From Sphingomonas_D zeicaulis (GTDB lineage: Bacteria > Pseudomonadota > Alphaproteobacteria > Sphingomonadales > Sphingomonadaceae): a stretch of DNA of 64,000 bases. Within the stretch, counting starts at the first letter, position 1. The number at the start of each line of letters is the position of its first letter. The notes beneath the pieces were generated by a model. That model worked only from the letters and a program-made list of their open reading frames with translations. It had not been told where the DNA came from and ran no database searches. Made by a program: the position numbers and the translations under genes. Of this stretch, positions 45,097-53,582 are shown piece after piece. Location: the NCBI RefSeq assembly GCF_050433225.1, contig NZ_JBNPXQ010000003.1:1-64000 (forward strand), given 5' to 3'.

Positions 45097-45850
45097 GCTG
45101 GCGCAGCAGCGCCACCGGCAGCAGCGTACCGAGCAGCAACCCGGGCAACGTCGCCGCGCCCTGCACCAGCGCATCGGCAACATGCGCGACGCCGGCGGTG
45201 CCGAACGGCTTGAACATCGCCGCCGAGATCGTACCCACCGCCGACGAGAACAAGGTCGTGCCGAGCCACACGAGAATCACGAACGCGGCGATGTGCCACC
45301 CCGCGCCGCGCGTCAGTTCCTGCGAACGACGCATCAGCGCCAGCGGGCTGCGCCCCTCCCCCAACGCCAGCAGCGGCGTGCACAGCACCAGTCGCCCGGC
45401 GAAATAGATCGCGGGCAATATGAACATCAGCGCGCCGCCGATCATCGCCAGCATCACCACCAGCCGCTGCAGCAGGTGCCACGGATACAGCCGCAGCGCG
45501 CGCACCAGCGCCTCGCCCACCGTCGGCCGATCAGGCGCGGCGAGCAGCACCGTCATCGCCAGCTCGCCATAGGCCACCCACAGCGCGTGCAAGACGAATT
45601 CGGCCTGATGCTGCTGATAATAGGCAAGCATCATCGCGAACGCATCGTCGCCCGCGGCCGGCTGCGGCATCGCCGGCAGGAAGGCATAGAGCAGCGCGGT
45701 CGGCAGCAGCATGAAGAACCCGCCGATCGCGAGCAGCAGCGGCCGCTCACGCCGGAAGGTTTCGATCATCTCCTTCCAGAGTGCATCATAAGCCGGCGGA
45801 CGATCGAGCGGAGTCGGGGATGTCGGGGGTATCAGGCGAACCGCTCCCAT
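45080..45850 (-). CDS. Polytopic membrane protein, paralogue of its neighbour
   Basis: 256 residues from the ATG at 45850. It has about six hydrophobic segments (AIGGFFMLLPTALLYAFLPA, LVVMLAMIGGALMFILPAIYFA, IAAFVILVWLGTTLF and others) and the pattern CTPLLALGEGRSPLALMRRSQELTRG, similar to RLILITPLVATGTGPIAAIRIS in the upstream gene. The two look like tandem paralogues of a glycerophosphodiesterase-type membrane domain family. Role unknown. It overlaps its upstream neighbour by 19 bp. Confidence 0.75.
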   Translation of the reverse strand: MGAVRLIPPTSPTPLDRPPAYDALWKEMIETFRRERPLLLAIGGFFMLLPTALLYAFLPAMPQPAAGDDAFAMMLAYYQQHQAEFVLHALWVAYGELAMTVLLAAPDRPTVGEALVRALRLYPWHLLQRLVVMLAMIGGALMFILPAIYFAGRLVLCTPLLALGEGRSPLALMRRSQELTRGAGWHIAAFVILVWLGTTLFSSAVGTISAAMFKPFGTAGVAHVADALVQGAATLPGLLLGTLLPVALLRQLRAGR

Positions 45851-46632
45851 GCACCGGGCCGGCGATCGAGCGCCTCGTGCAGCTTGGCAATGAAGATGAG
45901 CGCCGTCATCGAGAGCAGCGCGGAGGCAATGGCGGTAAAGGCCGGCGCCAGCAGCCAGGCGATGCCCGGCGCGAGCAGGCGAAAGACAAGGCCTAACACG
46001 GAGCCGACGGCAAGCGCGACCACCCCCGACACCAGCAGATACAGCAGCAGGGTGCCGAAGATCCGCCAGAAGAAGCCGCGCGTGGCGGCGAACGAGATGC
46101 GGATCGCCGCGATCGGCCCCGTCCCCGTCGCGACCAGCGGCGTGATCAGGATGAGCCGCGCCCAGGTGCACAGCACCACGATCAGGAAGGCCAGCATGTA
46201 GAGGACGAGCCAGGGCGGCAGCACCGGTGGCTGTGCCTGCAGGTCGGCCGCCCCCGTCACGACCGCGCCGACCAGCGGCAGCGCGCCGAGCATGCCGACG
46301 AGCGCGAGCAGCAAGGTCGCCCCGATCATCGCACCCAGCCGCGGCAGAGCGCCGCCGAACGCACCCTGCGCCGTCGTCGCGCGGTCCAGCCCCAGCATGG
46401 TGACGCCGATCTGCCCCAGGATCGACCACAGCGCGCCGACGAGCAGCAGGAGCATCGCCGTCAGCCGCATCGCGGGCGACGCGGTGGCGAGCGTCGACTG
46501 CAGGATCGAAGAGAACGCATCATTGACGCCGATCGTGGCGAGCGCGAGCAAAGCCGCCGGTCGCCAATGATCGGCGAGATGGCGGGTGGTGCGATCCCAC
46601 ACCGCGCTGATCGAGAGAGTCGCTGGAGCCAT
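45832..46632 (-). CDS. Polytopic membrane protein
   Basis: 266 residues from the ATG at 46632; longer frames upstream run antisense through lipB and are rejected. About six membrane segments (AMLLLLVGALWSILGQIGV, IGATLLLALVGMLGALPLVG, LYMLAFLIVVLCTWARLILI, LLLYLLVSGVVALAVGSVLG). It ends in LHEALDRRPGAWERFA. It is co-transcribed with the paralogue downstream and divergent from lipB, from which 99 bp separate it. Confidence 0.75.
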   Translation of the reverse strand: MAPATLSISAVWDRTTRHLADHWRPAALLALATIGVNDAFSSILQSTLATASPAMRLTAMLLLLVGALWSILGQIGVTMLGLDRATTAQGAFGGALPRLGAMIGATLLLALVGMLGALPLVGAVVTGAADLQAQPPVLPPWLVLYMLAFLIVVLCTWARLILITPLVATGTGPIAAIRISFAATRGFFWRIFGTLLLYLLVSGVVALAVGSVLGLVFRLLAPGIAWLLAPAFTAIASALLSMTALIFIAKLHEALDRRPGAWERFA

Positions 46633-46731
46633 GAGCGCGGCCCTCTTGCCGCAAGCGGCGTTGCCCGACAACCGGCGATTGGGATCGGCCCTGCGCTTGC
46701 ATCCGCGCAAGGCAGGGGCCAAGTGCAGCGC

Positions 46732-47418
46732 ATGGATCAGACAGACGATCTCGACGGCGTCGAATGGCAGCAGGCGCCGGGGCTCACCGACTATCCGTCG
46801 GCGCATGACGATATGGAAGCGCGCGCGCAGGCGATCCGTGCGGGCACGGCGGCGGAGCGCATCTGGCTGCTGCAGCATCCGCCGCTCTACACCGCCGGCA
46901 CCAGCGCCGATCCGGCCGAACTGATCGACCAGCGCTTCCCGGTGTTCAGCACCGGGCGCGGCGGGCGCTATACCTACCACGGTCCCGGCCAGCGCGTCGG
47001 CTATGTCCAGCTCGACCTGCAGCGCCGCGGGCGTGACGTGCGCTGCTTCGTTCATGGGCTGGAAGCCTGGGTGATCGCCGCGCTCGACCGGCTGGGCGTG
47101 CGGGCCTGGGCGGTCGACGGGCGCGTCGGGATCTGGACCGACGATGGCGGGCGGGAGGCCAAGATCGGCGCGATCGGCGTGCGCGTGAAGCGCTGGGTGA
47201 CGCTCCACGGCTTCTCGGTGAACGTCGATCCGGATCTGTCGCATTTCGGCGGCATCGTGCCGTGTGGCCTGCCCGATTATCCGGTGACAAGCCTCGCCCG
47301 GCTGGGGCTTCCGTATGCAGCGGAAGCCTTCGATGCGGCACTGCGCGCGGCCGCACCGGCTTTCCTCGCGCGGCTCCAGCGGCAGACCACCCTTGAGGGG
47401 CATGCCCTTTGCGGGTAA
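46732..47418 (+). CDS. lipB: Lipoyl(octanoyl) transferase
   Basis: 228 residues from MDQTDDLDGVEW. It transfers octanoyl groups from ACP to lipoyl domains of 2-oxoacid dehydrogenases. Signature blocks are present: LLQHPPLYTAGTSADPAEL, RGGRYTYHGPGQRVGYVQLDL, KIGAIGVRVKRWVTLHGFSV with the catalytic Lys, and IVPCGLPDYPVTSL with the catalytic Cys. Complete and of usual length. Confidence 0.96.
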   Translation: MDQTDDLDGVEWQQAPGLTDYPSAHDDMEARAQAIRAGTAAERIWLLQHPPLYTAGTSADPAELIDQRFPVFSTGRGGRYTYHGPGQRVGYVQLDLQRRGRDVRCFVHGLEAWVIAALDRLGVRAWAVDGRVGIWTDDGGREAKIGAIGVRVKRWVTLHGFSVNVDPDLSHFGGIVPCGLPDYPVTSLARLGLPYAAEAFDAALRAAAPAFLARLQRQTTLEGHALCG

Positions 47419-47479
47419 TGTCTACCTCGATTTGGGTATTAGGCGGAAGCTGCCAAATCGACAATCTAGGGAGTCATAT

Positions 47480-47716
47480 ATGCGCCACCTCGTTTCCAAG
47501 CTGATGACCGCTTCGATGGTTGCCGGTGCGGCCCTGCTCGTTTCCGCCTGCGGCGGCGAGAAGCCCGCTGCCGAAACCAACACCACGACCGAACTGAACG
47601 AAGCCGATCCGATGATGGATGGCACCGCCAACGACACCATGACCGATGGCGATGCGATGATGAACGACAGCGGCAACATGATGGACAGCAACATGATGGC
47701 CGGCAACGCGATGTAA
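47480..47716 (+). CDS. Small Asn/Asp/Met-rich lipoprotein
   Basis: 78 residues with AGGGAG upstream. The signal ends in a lipobox (LLVSACGG). The mature protein is low-complexity, rich in Met, Asn, Asp and Thr, with repeats around DTMTDGDAMMNDSGNMMDSN. It is probably a membrane-anchored periplasmic protein, and the Met and Asp clusters could bind metals, but that is speculation. A hairpin terminator follows at 47748. Confidence 0.7.
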   Translation: MRHLVSKLMTASMVAGAALLVSACGGEKPAAETNTTTELNEADPMMDGTANDTMTDGDAMMNDSGNMMDSNMMAGNAM

Positions 47717-47747
47717 GATCGCGCGTTCGCCTCATCAGCGAATGTAG

Positions 47748-47774
47748 GGGCCGTCCGGGTGATCCGGGCGGCCC
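47748..47774 (+). terminator. Hairpin terminator
   Basis: GGGCCGTCCGG, loop GTGAT, CCGGGCGGCCC (one T-G pair), followed by TTA. It lies 31 bp after the small lipoprotein gene. The T tract is short. Confidence 0.6.
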
Positions 47775-47906
47775 TTATGATTCCGGCGTCCGCCCGATTT
47801 GCGACAGCATCGGGCGCATCGGTCAGAATTCGTTAACAAGGTGTTGAGGAAACAGGTTGAGCCGTGGCCAAAACCGGCTAATATCCCCACTTCACGGGAG
47901 AGAGTT

Positions 47907-48620
47907 TTGGGAAGCGTGTTGGGAAACTCGTGGCAAGGGGCCGCCAGGGCGGCAGCGGGCGCGGTCGGGGTCGCGTGCGCATTGGGAACAGCAGCGCCGG
48001 CTTCGGCGCAATTCTTTTACAAGACGACGCCGTTCGAGACCGGCCCCGTCACCGGCAGCGAGCCTGGCCTCGGCCTGCCGCTGCCCGGCGCGACGCCGGC
48101 CGAATATCGCGCGGCGCTGATCTGGAACATGCGCGCGGCGCTGAATGTCGCAGCGCTGCAATGCCAGTTCGCGCCGCAACTCGGCACGCTCGCCAATTAT
48201 AATGCGATCCTGCAAAATCACCGCGCCGAGCTAAAAAGCTCGTACGACGTGCTCGCGGGCTATTTCAAACGCACCAACAAGACCGCGAAGGCCGGGCAGG
48301 ACGCGCTCGATATCTACGGCACCAAGACCTACAGCGCCTTCTCCACCGTCGGCGCACAGCTCGGTTTCTGCCAGGCCGCGGGCAATATCAGCACTGCCGC
48401 CCTGTACACGCGGCAGGGCAAGTTTCACGAACTGGCGGAAAACCGCATGCGCGAACTGCGCAGCAGCCTGATCTCGCGGCGCGAGCTGAAATTCCATTAT
48501 TATGTCGTGGAATATTATCGGCCCAACCTGCCGAACCTGAATTCGCTCTGCTGGGACAAGACCAACAACTACGACTTTAAGCGCTGCCCATGGGTAGGCT
48601 ACACCCGCGTCGCGCGCTGA
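47907..48620 (+). CDS. Exported hypothetical protein, likely TTG start
   Basis: 237 residues if started at TTG 47907, which has GGGAG six bases upstream; GTG at 47916 is the alternative and earlier codons lack a signal-like sequence. The signal peptide runs WQGAARAAAGAVGVACALGTAAPASAQ. The mature part has conserved-looking Cys residues (LQCQFAP, GFCQAAG, SLCWDKT, KRCPW) and YVVEYYRPNLPN. Periplasmic, function unknown, family seen in sphingomonads. Confidence 0.72.
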   Translation: MGSVLGNSWQGAARAAAGAVGVACALGTAAPASAQFFYKTTPFETGPVTGSEPGLGLPLPGATPAEYRAALIWNMRAALNVAALQCQFAPQLGTLANYNAILQNHRAELKSSYDVLAGYFKRTNKTAKAGQDALDIYGTKTYSAFSTVGAQLGFCQAAGNISTAALYTRQGKFHELAENRMRELRSSLISRRELKFHYYVVEYYRPNLPNLNSLCWDKTNNYDFKRCPWVGYTRVAR

Positions 48621-48630
48621 GCTGACTTGA

Positions 48631-48667
48631 TTTCTCCTCCCCGACGCTGCGCGCCGGGGAGGAGAAA
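48631..48667. terminator. Bidirectional terminator
   Basis: TTTCTCCTCCCCG (48631-48643) pairs perfectly with CGGGGAGGAGAAA (48655-48667), a 13-bp stem with an 11-nt loop, T-rich on both strands. It lies between the convergent genes ending at 48620 and 48675. Confidence 0.9.
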
Positions 48668-48674
48668 ACGCGCC

Positions 48675-49313
48675 TCAGCGCAGCCCCAGCATCTTGTGCG
48701 TCTGCAAGGTCAGCCGCCAGAGCGGGCGGGCCATCGCAAGCGCAACCGCGGCGTCGCGATTGGCGGCATATTCGGCATCGTCCATCGGCTGGACGAGGAA
48801 GTTGGCGAAGTCCCACCCCTCTAACTCCGCAAGGTCGATCCCCGCCTGCGGCCAGACCAGCTTGAGTTCGTCGCCGCGCGTCTGCACCACAGCGCTGCCG
48901 GCCTTGGGGCTGATGCACACCCAGTCGATCCCTGGTGGCGCCGCGATCGTGCCGTTGCTCTCGATCGCGATCTCGAAGCCGGTATCGTGCAAGGCATCGA
49001 TCAGCGCCGCATCCACCTGCAGCAGCGGTTCGCCGCCGGTCAGCACGACATAGGGCCGCGCCCCCTCGGCCATGCCCCACAGCGCGCCGACATGCGCGGC
49101 GAGTGCCGCGGCATCGGCGAAGCGGCCACCGCCATCGCCGTCGGTGCCGACGAAATCGGTGTCGCAGAATCGGCAGACCGCGGTCGCGCGATCCTTTTCG
49201 CGGCCCGTCCACAGGTTGCAGCCGGCAAAGCGGACGAACACCGCCCGCCGGCCCGCGCGACGGCCTTCCCCCTGCAACGTCAGGAAGGCTTCCTTGACCG
49301 CATAATTCGCCAT
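48675..49313 (-). CDS. queE: 7-carboxy-7-deazaguanine synthase
   Basis: 212 residues. A radical SAM enzyme of queuosine synthesis that forms the deazaguanine ring. The N-terminus reads AVKEAFLTLQGEGRRAGRRA and FVRFAGCNLWTGRE. The cluster Cys pair CRFCDTDF follows, then VVLTGGEPLLQ and ESNGT. The Cys-14x-Cys-x-x-Cys spacing is the QueE-type variant. Its start lies 1 bp after the queC stop, so both form one operon. Confidence 0.95.
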   Translation of the reverse strand: MANYAVKEAFLTLQGEGRRAGRRAVFVRFAGCNLWTGREKDRATAVCRFCDTDFVGTDGDGGGRFADAAALAAHVGALWGMAEGARPYVVLTGGEPLLQVDAALIDALHDTGFEIAIESNGTIAAPPGIDWVCISPKAGSAVVQTRGDELKLVWPQAGIDLAELEGWDFANFLVQPMDDAEYAANRDAAVALAMARPLWRLTLQTHKMLGLR

Positions 49314-49314
49314 G

Positions 49315-50007
49315 TCAGGGCTGCTGCGCGTAGCCCGTCGGATCGGGCAGGCCCGCCTCCTCGAAGCCCTTGGCGCGCAGCCGGCAACTGTCGCAATATC
49401 CGCAATGCAGGCCGCCGGGCGCCGGATCATAGCAGGACCAGCTCATCCCCGCGTCCAGCCCCAGCCGCGCCGCCTCGCTGACGATCTCCGCCTTGCTCAT
49501 GTGCTGCAGCGGCGCGCGGATGCGGAACCGGTCCCCCTCCACCCCCGCCTTGGTGGCGAGGTTGGCGAGCGTCTCGAACGCGTCGATGAATTCGGGGCGG
49601 CAATCCGGATAGCCCGAATAATCGAGCGCGTTGACGCCGACATACAGGTCGCGCGCGCCCGTCGCCTCGGCCCAGCCCAGCGCCAGCGAGAGGAAGATCG
49701 TGTTGCGCGCAGGCACATAGGTGACCGGGATATCGTCCCCCACCCCACCCTTCGGCACCGCGATGTCGTCGGTCAACGCGGATCCGCCGAACCCGCGCAG
49801 GTCCATCGGCAACACGATGTGGCGCTCCGCGCCCAGCGTCCTGGCGATGCGGCGTGCCGATGCGATCTCGACGGTGTGGCGCTGATTATAGTCGATCGTC
49901 AGCGCGAGCAGGCGAAAACCGTCTTCGCGGGCGCGCGCGGCGCTCACCATCGAATCGAGGCCGCCCGAAAGCAGCACGACCGCAAGCGGCGATGTGGATT
50001 GGGACAT
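49315..50007 (-). CDS. queC: 7-cyano-7-deazaguanine synthase
   Basis: 230 residues from MSQSTSPLAVVLLSGGLDSM. It converts carboxy-deazaguanine to preQ0 with ATP and ammonia. PP-loop SGGLDS at the start, VPARNTIFLSLALGWAE and NALDYSGYPDCRPEF in the middle, and the zinc-binding Cys cluster SWSCYDP, HCGYCDSCRLR near the end. First gene of the queC-queE unit. Confidence 0.96.
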   Translation of the reverse strand: MSQSTSPLAVVLLSGGLDSMVSAARAREDGFRLLALTIDYNQRHTVEIASARRIARTLGAERHIVLPMDLRGFGGSALTDDIAVPKGGVGDDIPVTYVPARNTIFLSLALGWAEATGARDLYVGVNALDYSGYPDCRPEFIDAFETLANLATKAGVEGDRFRIRAPLQHMSKAEIVSEAARLGLDAGMSWSCYDPAPGGLHCGYCDSCRLRAKGFEEAGLPDPTGYAQQP

Positions 50008-50132
50008 GCGCCTGCGGCTATCCCCCAAGCGCCCGCAACGCAAGCGCTGACACCGTAAATCGCCCGATTCTCCTTGACGTGCGCCCCGCCGGCATGACCA
50101 CTCCCGCGCTGAGTGTTGCCGGGGGGCATGTG

Positions 50133-51815
50133 ATGATCAGCTTCCATCGATCGATCCAGTTGAAGATATTGGGCGTGGCGATCGGGCTTTTGGCGGCAAT
50201 GGTCGCGGCGATGATCTTCGCGTCGCAATCCACTGCGCGGGTCAATCGCCAGCTGGCGACCTTCACCGAAGCGATGCTGCCCTTCGCATTGGCCGCCAAG
50301 GATATGCGCGCCGCCATGCTGACCGAACAATGGGCGATCCTGCATCGTGAACCCGGCCTGTGCGGCGCCGGCTTCGCAGGGCGGAGCAAGGCGATCCAGC
50401 AGCAGCTTGCGACCATGGAGACGATCCGCCGCCGCGGCGAGAGCATCGCCATCCTCGAGATCAACCGTTCCAAGTTCGTCGAACTCCGGCCGCTGGTGGC
50501 GGAAATCGCCGAGCGTCATGGCCAGTTGATCGCCGATGTGCGCCGGCTGTGCGCGGCGGGCGACAGCGAGACCGGGCGGATCGCCGGTGCGCTCGCCCGC
50601 GACCGCGCGATCGAGATCGAGCATCATGTCGACGATCTCAGTGACGATATCGCCGTCTTCTCCCGCCAGAGCGTCGACATGGTGCAGGCCAATGAGCAGC
50701 GGGCGCTCTATGCCAACCGCCTACTGGTGGGCATCGCGGCACTGGTTGGCGTCTATCTCGCCTGGCTCGTGGCGCGCGGCCTCACCCGGCCGATCGAGCG
50801 GCTGCGGCAGGGCGCGCTGGCGGTACAGTCCGGCAATCTCGAACGCGAGGTGCCGGTGACGACCACCGACGAGATCGGCGACGTCACCCGCGCGTTCAAC
50901 GCGATGATCGGCGAATTGCGGTTGAAGGAGGAGATCAAGGCGACCTTCGGCCGCTATATTGACCCGCGCATCGTTTCCACCCTGATCTCGGCCGACGCGC
51001 AGCGATCGATGGCCGGGCAGCGCCAGTCGGTCACCATCTTCTTCTCCGACCTCGTCGGCTTCACCCCCATCGCCGACCGGCTGACGCCGGATGGGCTGGT
51101 GACCCTGATGAACGCCTATTTCAGCGCGATGTCCGAAGCGATCCGCGCCGAACATGGCATCATCGACAAATATATCGGCGATGCGGTGATGGCGTTCTGG
51201 ACGGCACCGTTCGTCACCGAGGGCAATCAGGCGGAGGCCGCCTGCCGCGCCGCCCTGGCGCAGTTCGATCGCCTCGCGGAGTTCCGCCGCCAGTTGCCCG
51301 ATCTCATGCGGCTGCGCCACGATCTGCCGCCGATCGACATCCGCATCGGCCTGTCTTCCGGCGAGGCGGTGGTGGGGAGCATCGGATCGGATGCGGCGCG
51401 CAACTTCACCGTGATGGGCGATGTGGTCAACGCCGGATCTCGGCTGGAAAGCGCCAACAAATTCTACGGCACGCGCATCCTGATCGACCAGGCGGTCCGC
51501 GATCAGGCGGGCGCGGCGATCGCGGTGCGGCAGGTCGATTGCGTCATCCTCAAGGGCCGCAGCGAGGCGAGCGCGATCTTCGAACTGCGCGGCCTCGACG
51601 GCGACGCCGCGCGGGACGAACTGGTCGAGCGCTATGACGCCGCCTTTGCGGCCTACCGGGAGGGCGATTGGGCGACAGCGCAAGAGGGGTTCGACGCCTG
51701 CCTCGCCCTCGCCCCCACCGACGGCCCCGCCCGCCTGCTCGCCGCCCGCACCGCGGCGCTGGCCGCCGATCCGCCGCTCGGCTGGTCAGGGGTGTGGAAG
51801 ATGGAGACGAAATAG
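50133..51815 (+). CDS. Membrane adenylate/guanylate cyclase with HAMP domain
   Basis: 560 residues from the ATG at 50133 (GTG at 50130 is adjacent). Two membrane helices (ILGVAIGLLAAMVAAMIFAS near 10-30 and LLVGIAALVGVYLAWLV near 200) flank a helical periplasmic sensor. A HAMP domain (RGLTRPIERLRQGALAVQSG) follows. The class III cyclase domain has FFSDLVGFTPIADRL, IIDKYIGDAVMAFW and VMGDVVNAGSRLE, with both metal-binding Asp residues. A TPR-like tail ends the protein. It likely makes cAMP in response to an external cue. Confidence 0.9.
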   Translation: MISFHRSIQLKILGVAIGLLAAMVAAMIFASQSTARVNRQLATFTEAMLPFALAAKDMRAAMLTEQWAILHREPGLCGAGFAGRSKAIQQQLATMETIRRRGESIAILEINRSKFVELRPLVAEIAERHGQLIADVRRLCAAGDSETGRIAGALARDRAIEIEHHVDDLSDDIAVFSRQSVDMVQANEQRALYANRLLVGIAALVGVYLAWLVARGLTRPIERLRQGALAVQSGNLEREVPVTTTDEIGDVTRAFNAMIGELRLKEEIKATFGRYIDPRIVSTLISADAQRSMAGQRQSVTIFFSDLVGFTPIADRLTPDGLVTLMNAYFSAMSEAIRAEHGIIDKYIGDAVMAFWTAPFVTEGNQAEAACRAALAQFDRLAEFRRQLPDLMRLRHDLPPIDIRIGLSSGEAVVGSIGSDAARNFTVMGDVVNAGSRLESANKFYGTRILIDQAVRDQAGAAIAVRQVDCVILKGRSEASAIFELRGLDGDAARDELVERYDAAFAAYREGDWATAQEGFDACLALAPTDGPARLLAARTAALAADPPLGWSGVWKMETK

Positions 51816-51859
51816 GCGCGGGTGGATTGTCCGAGCGCCGAGACGGAAACCTGCAATAA

Positions 51860-52003
51860 TTCCCCCTCCCCTTCAGGGAAGGGGTTGGGGTCGGGGCGAA
51901 CGTAGCGAGCTTCCGGCAATGCCGGAAACCGCGGCGTCGGGGGCATTGAGCCCCCGCCCTCGCTCCCCACCCCCGAGCCCCTCCCCTGAAGGGGAGGGGA
52001 GAG
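51860..52003. repeat. REP-like cluster of palindromes
   Basis: The intergenic region between convergent genes holds several hairpins: CCCCTTC-AGG-GAAGGGG near 51868, TTCCGGC-AAT-GCCGGAA near 51911, GGGGGC-ATTGA-GCCCCC near 51940 and CCCCTCCCCT-GA-AGGGGAGGGG near 51979. The first and last are in opposite orientation. Shorter similar units occur at 59042-59070 and 40775-40800. It probably works as transcription end and mRNA stabiliser. Confidence 0.65.
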
Positions 52004-52040
52004 GCTTGACGTAGGTTCAAGTAACGGGCTCGCCCCCTGC

Positions 52041-53582
52041 TCAATTCGCCTCGATATGCCGCTCCGCCTCGCTGATCAACGCAACCTCGGCAAAGTCCAG
52101 TTCTTCCTGCAGGATCAGGAACGCATCGGCGCTCACTTTCTCCTCGTGAAGCAGTTCCTCAAGCCGCGCCCGCTGACGGTGGATCGCGGCGAGCCCGACG
52201 CGGCGCTTCTCGTCGATCAGGGACCGATCGAACGGATGGACCGCGGCAATGCGGGCGACCTCGAACGACAGCCGCCAATGATCGGCCATCTGCCCCTTTT
52301 CGGCATCGAGTGCGCCGAGCGCATGGCGGGCCAGTTCCGCCCGCCCCTCGACCAGCTCGCCATCGATGCCGTCGCCGGTATCGAGCCCCAGCAGGCGCAC
52401 CAGCGGCGCCAATGTCAGCCCTTGCAGCACCAGCGTCACCAGCACCACTGCGAAGGCGGCGAGCACGATCAGGTCGCGCTGCGGGAAGCTGGCGGGCAGC
52501 GCGAAGGCGCCCGCCAATGTCACCAGACCGCGCATCCCAGCCCAGCCGACGAGAATGCCCTGCCGGAAAGTTGCCGCCCGCCCCGCGCCGCGGACCCCGG
52601 GAAGATGCCAGGCCAGCCGGTTGTAGATCAGCACCCATGCCATCCGCACCACGATCACGCACAGCACCACAGCGCCCGCGAACCATGCCGCCTCGCGCAG
52701 CCGCTCCGCCGACATTTCCCCCACGATCGTGCGTGCCTGCAGCCCCATCAGCAGGAAGGCGAGCACGTTGAGCACGAACACCATGGTATCCCACGTCGCG
52801 AAGCTCTGGATGCGCATGCGCGGCGGCGTCTGGATATTGCCGGCATGGCCTATCGTCATGCCCAGCGCGACGAGGCATAGCACCGCCGACAAATGCAGTC
52901 GCTCGGCGATGATCCACATCCCGAACGTCATCAGGAATTCGGCGGCATTCCCGCCCAGTGTCCCGTTGGTATAGCGCCGCAGCCAGAGAAACAGCCGCCC
53001 GCAGACGATCCCCAGCAGGATGCCGCCGGGCGCCGCGAGCCCGAGCCGCACCGCCAGTGCGCCATCGACCGCATGGCTTTCATGAAAGGCGAGCGCGCCG
53101 GTGAACAGCAGCAGCGCGGTTGCGTCGTTGAGCAGACTTTCGCCACGCAACACCGTGACGGTACGTGACGGCATGCGCACGCTGCTGAGCACCGCCGTCG
53201 CCGCTGCCGCATCGGGCGGCGAGACGATCGCGCCCAGCGCGATCGCAGCGTAGAGCGGCAGTCCGGCAAGCGCGACGCCCAGCCCGGCGACCGCCGCCGC
53301 GCTGATCAGCACTGCGCCAATCGCCAGCGCCGCCAGCGGCCGCCACAAGGATCGCGCCGACGAGATCGGGAAGTCGTAGGCGGCATCGAGCAAGGCAGGT
53401 GCGATGAACAGCGCCAGCGACAATTGCGGGTCGAGGCCGATCGCGGGCGTGCCCGGCACAAGCGCCAGCACCAGTCCGGCTGCCGCCAGCATCGTCGGAT
53501 ACGGGATCGCCAAACGGCGTGAGACTTGGAGCAGTAGCAGCGCGATCGCGAGCAGCAGCAACAGGCTTTCGAGGAAGGTCAT
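52041..53582 (-). CDS. Na+/H+ antiporter, CPA1 family
   Basis: 513 residues from MTFLESLLLLLAIALLLLQV. About 12 membrane helices. Family motifs include IALGAIVSPPDAAAATAVLS and the ion site VLRGESLLNDATALLLFTGA with the paired Asn-Asp, then GWAGMRGLVTLAGAFALP. The C-terminal 120 residues are cytoplasmic. It exchanges Na+ or K+ for protons at the inner membrane. Its start overlaps the stop of the upstream amine oxidase (ATGA). Confidence 0.92.
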   Translation of the reverse strand: MTFLESLLLLLAIALLLLQVSRRLAIPYPTMLAAAGLVLALVPGTPAIGLDPQLSLALFIAPALLDAAYDFPISSARSLWRPLAALAIGAVLISAAAVAGLGVALAGLPLYAAIALGAIVSPPDAAAATAVLSSVRMPSRTVTVLRGESLLNDATALLLFTGALAFHESHAVDGALAVRLGLAAPGGILLGIVCGRLFLWLRRYTNGTLGGNAAEFLMTFGMWIIAERLHLSAVLCLVALGMTIGHAGNIQTPPRMRIQSFATWDTMVFVLNVLAFLLMGLQARTIVGEMSAERLREAAWFAGAVVLCVIVVRMAWVLIYNRLAWHLPGVRGAGRAATFRQGILVGWAGMRGLVTLAGAFALPASFPQRDLIVLAAFAVVLVTLVLQGLTLAPLVRLLGLDTGDGIDGELVEGRAELARHALGALDAEKGQMADHWRLSFEVARIAAVHPFDRSLIDEKRRVGLAAIHRQRARLEELLHEEKVSADAFLILQEELDFAEVALISEAERHIEAN

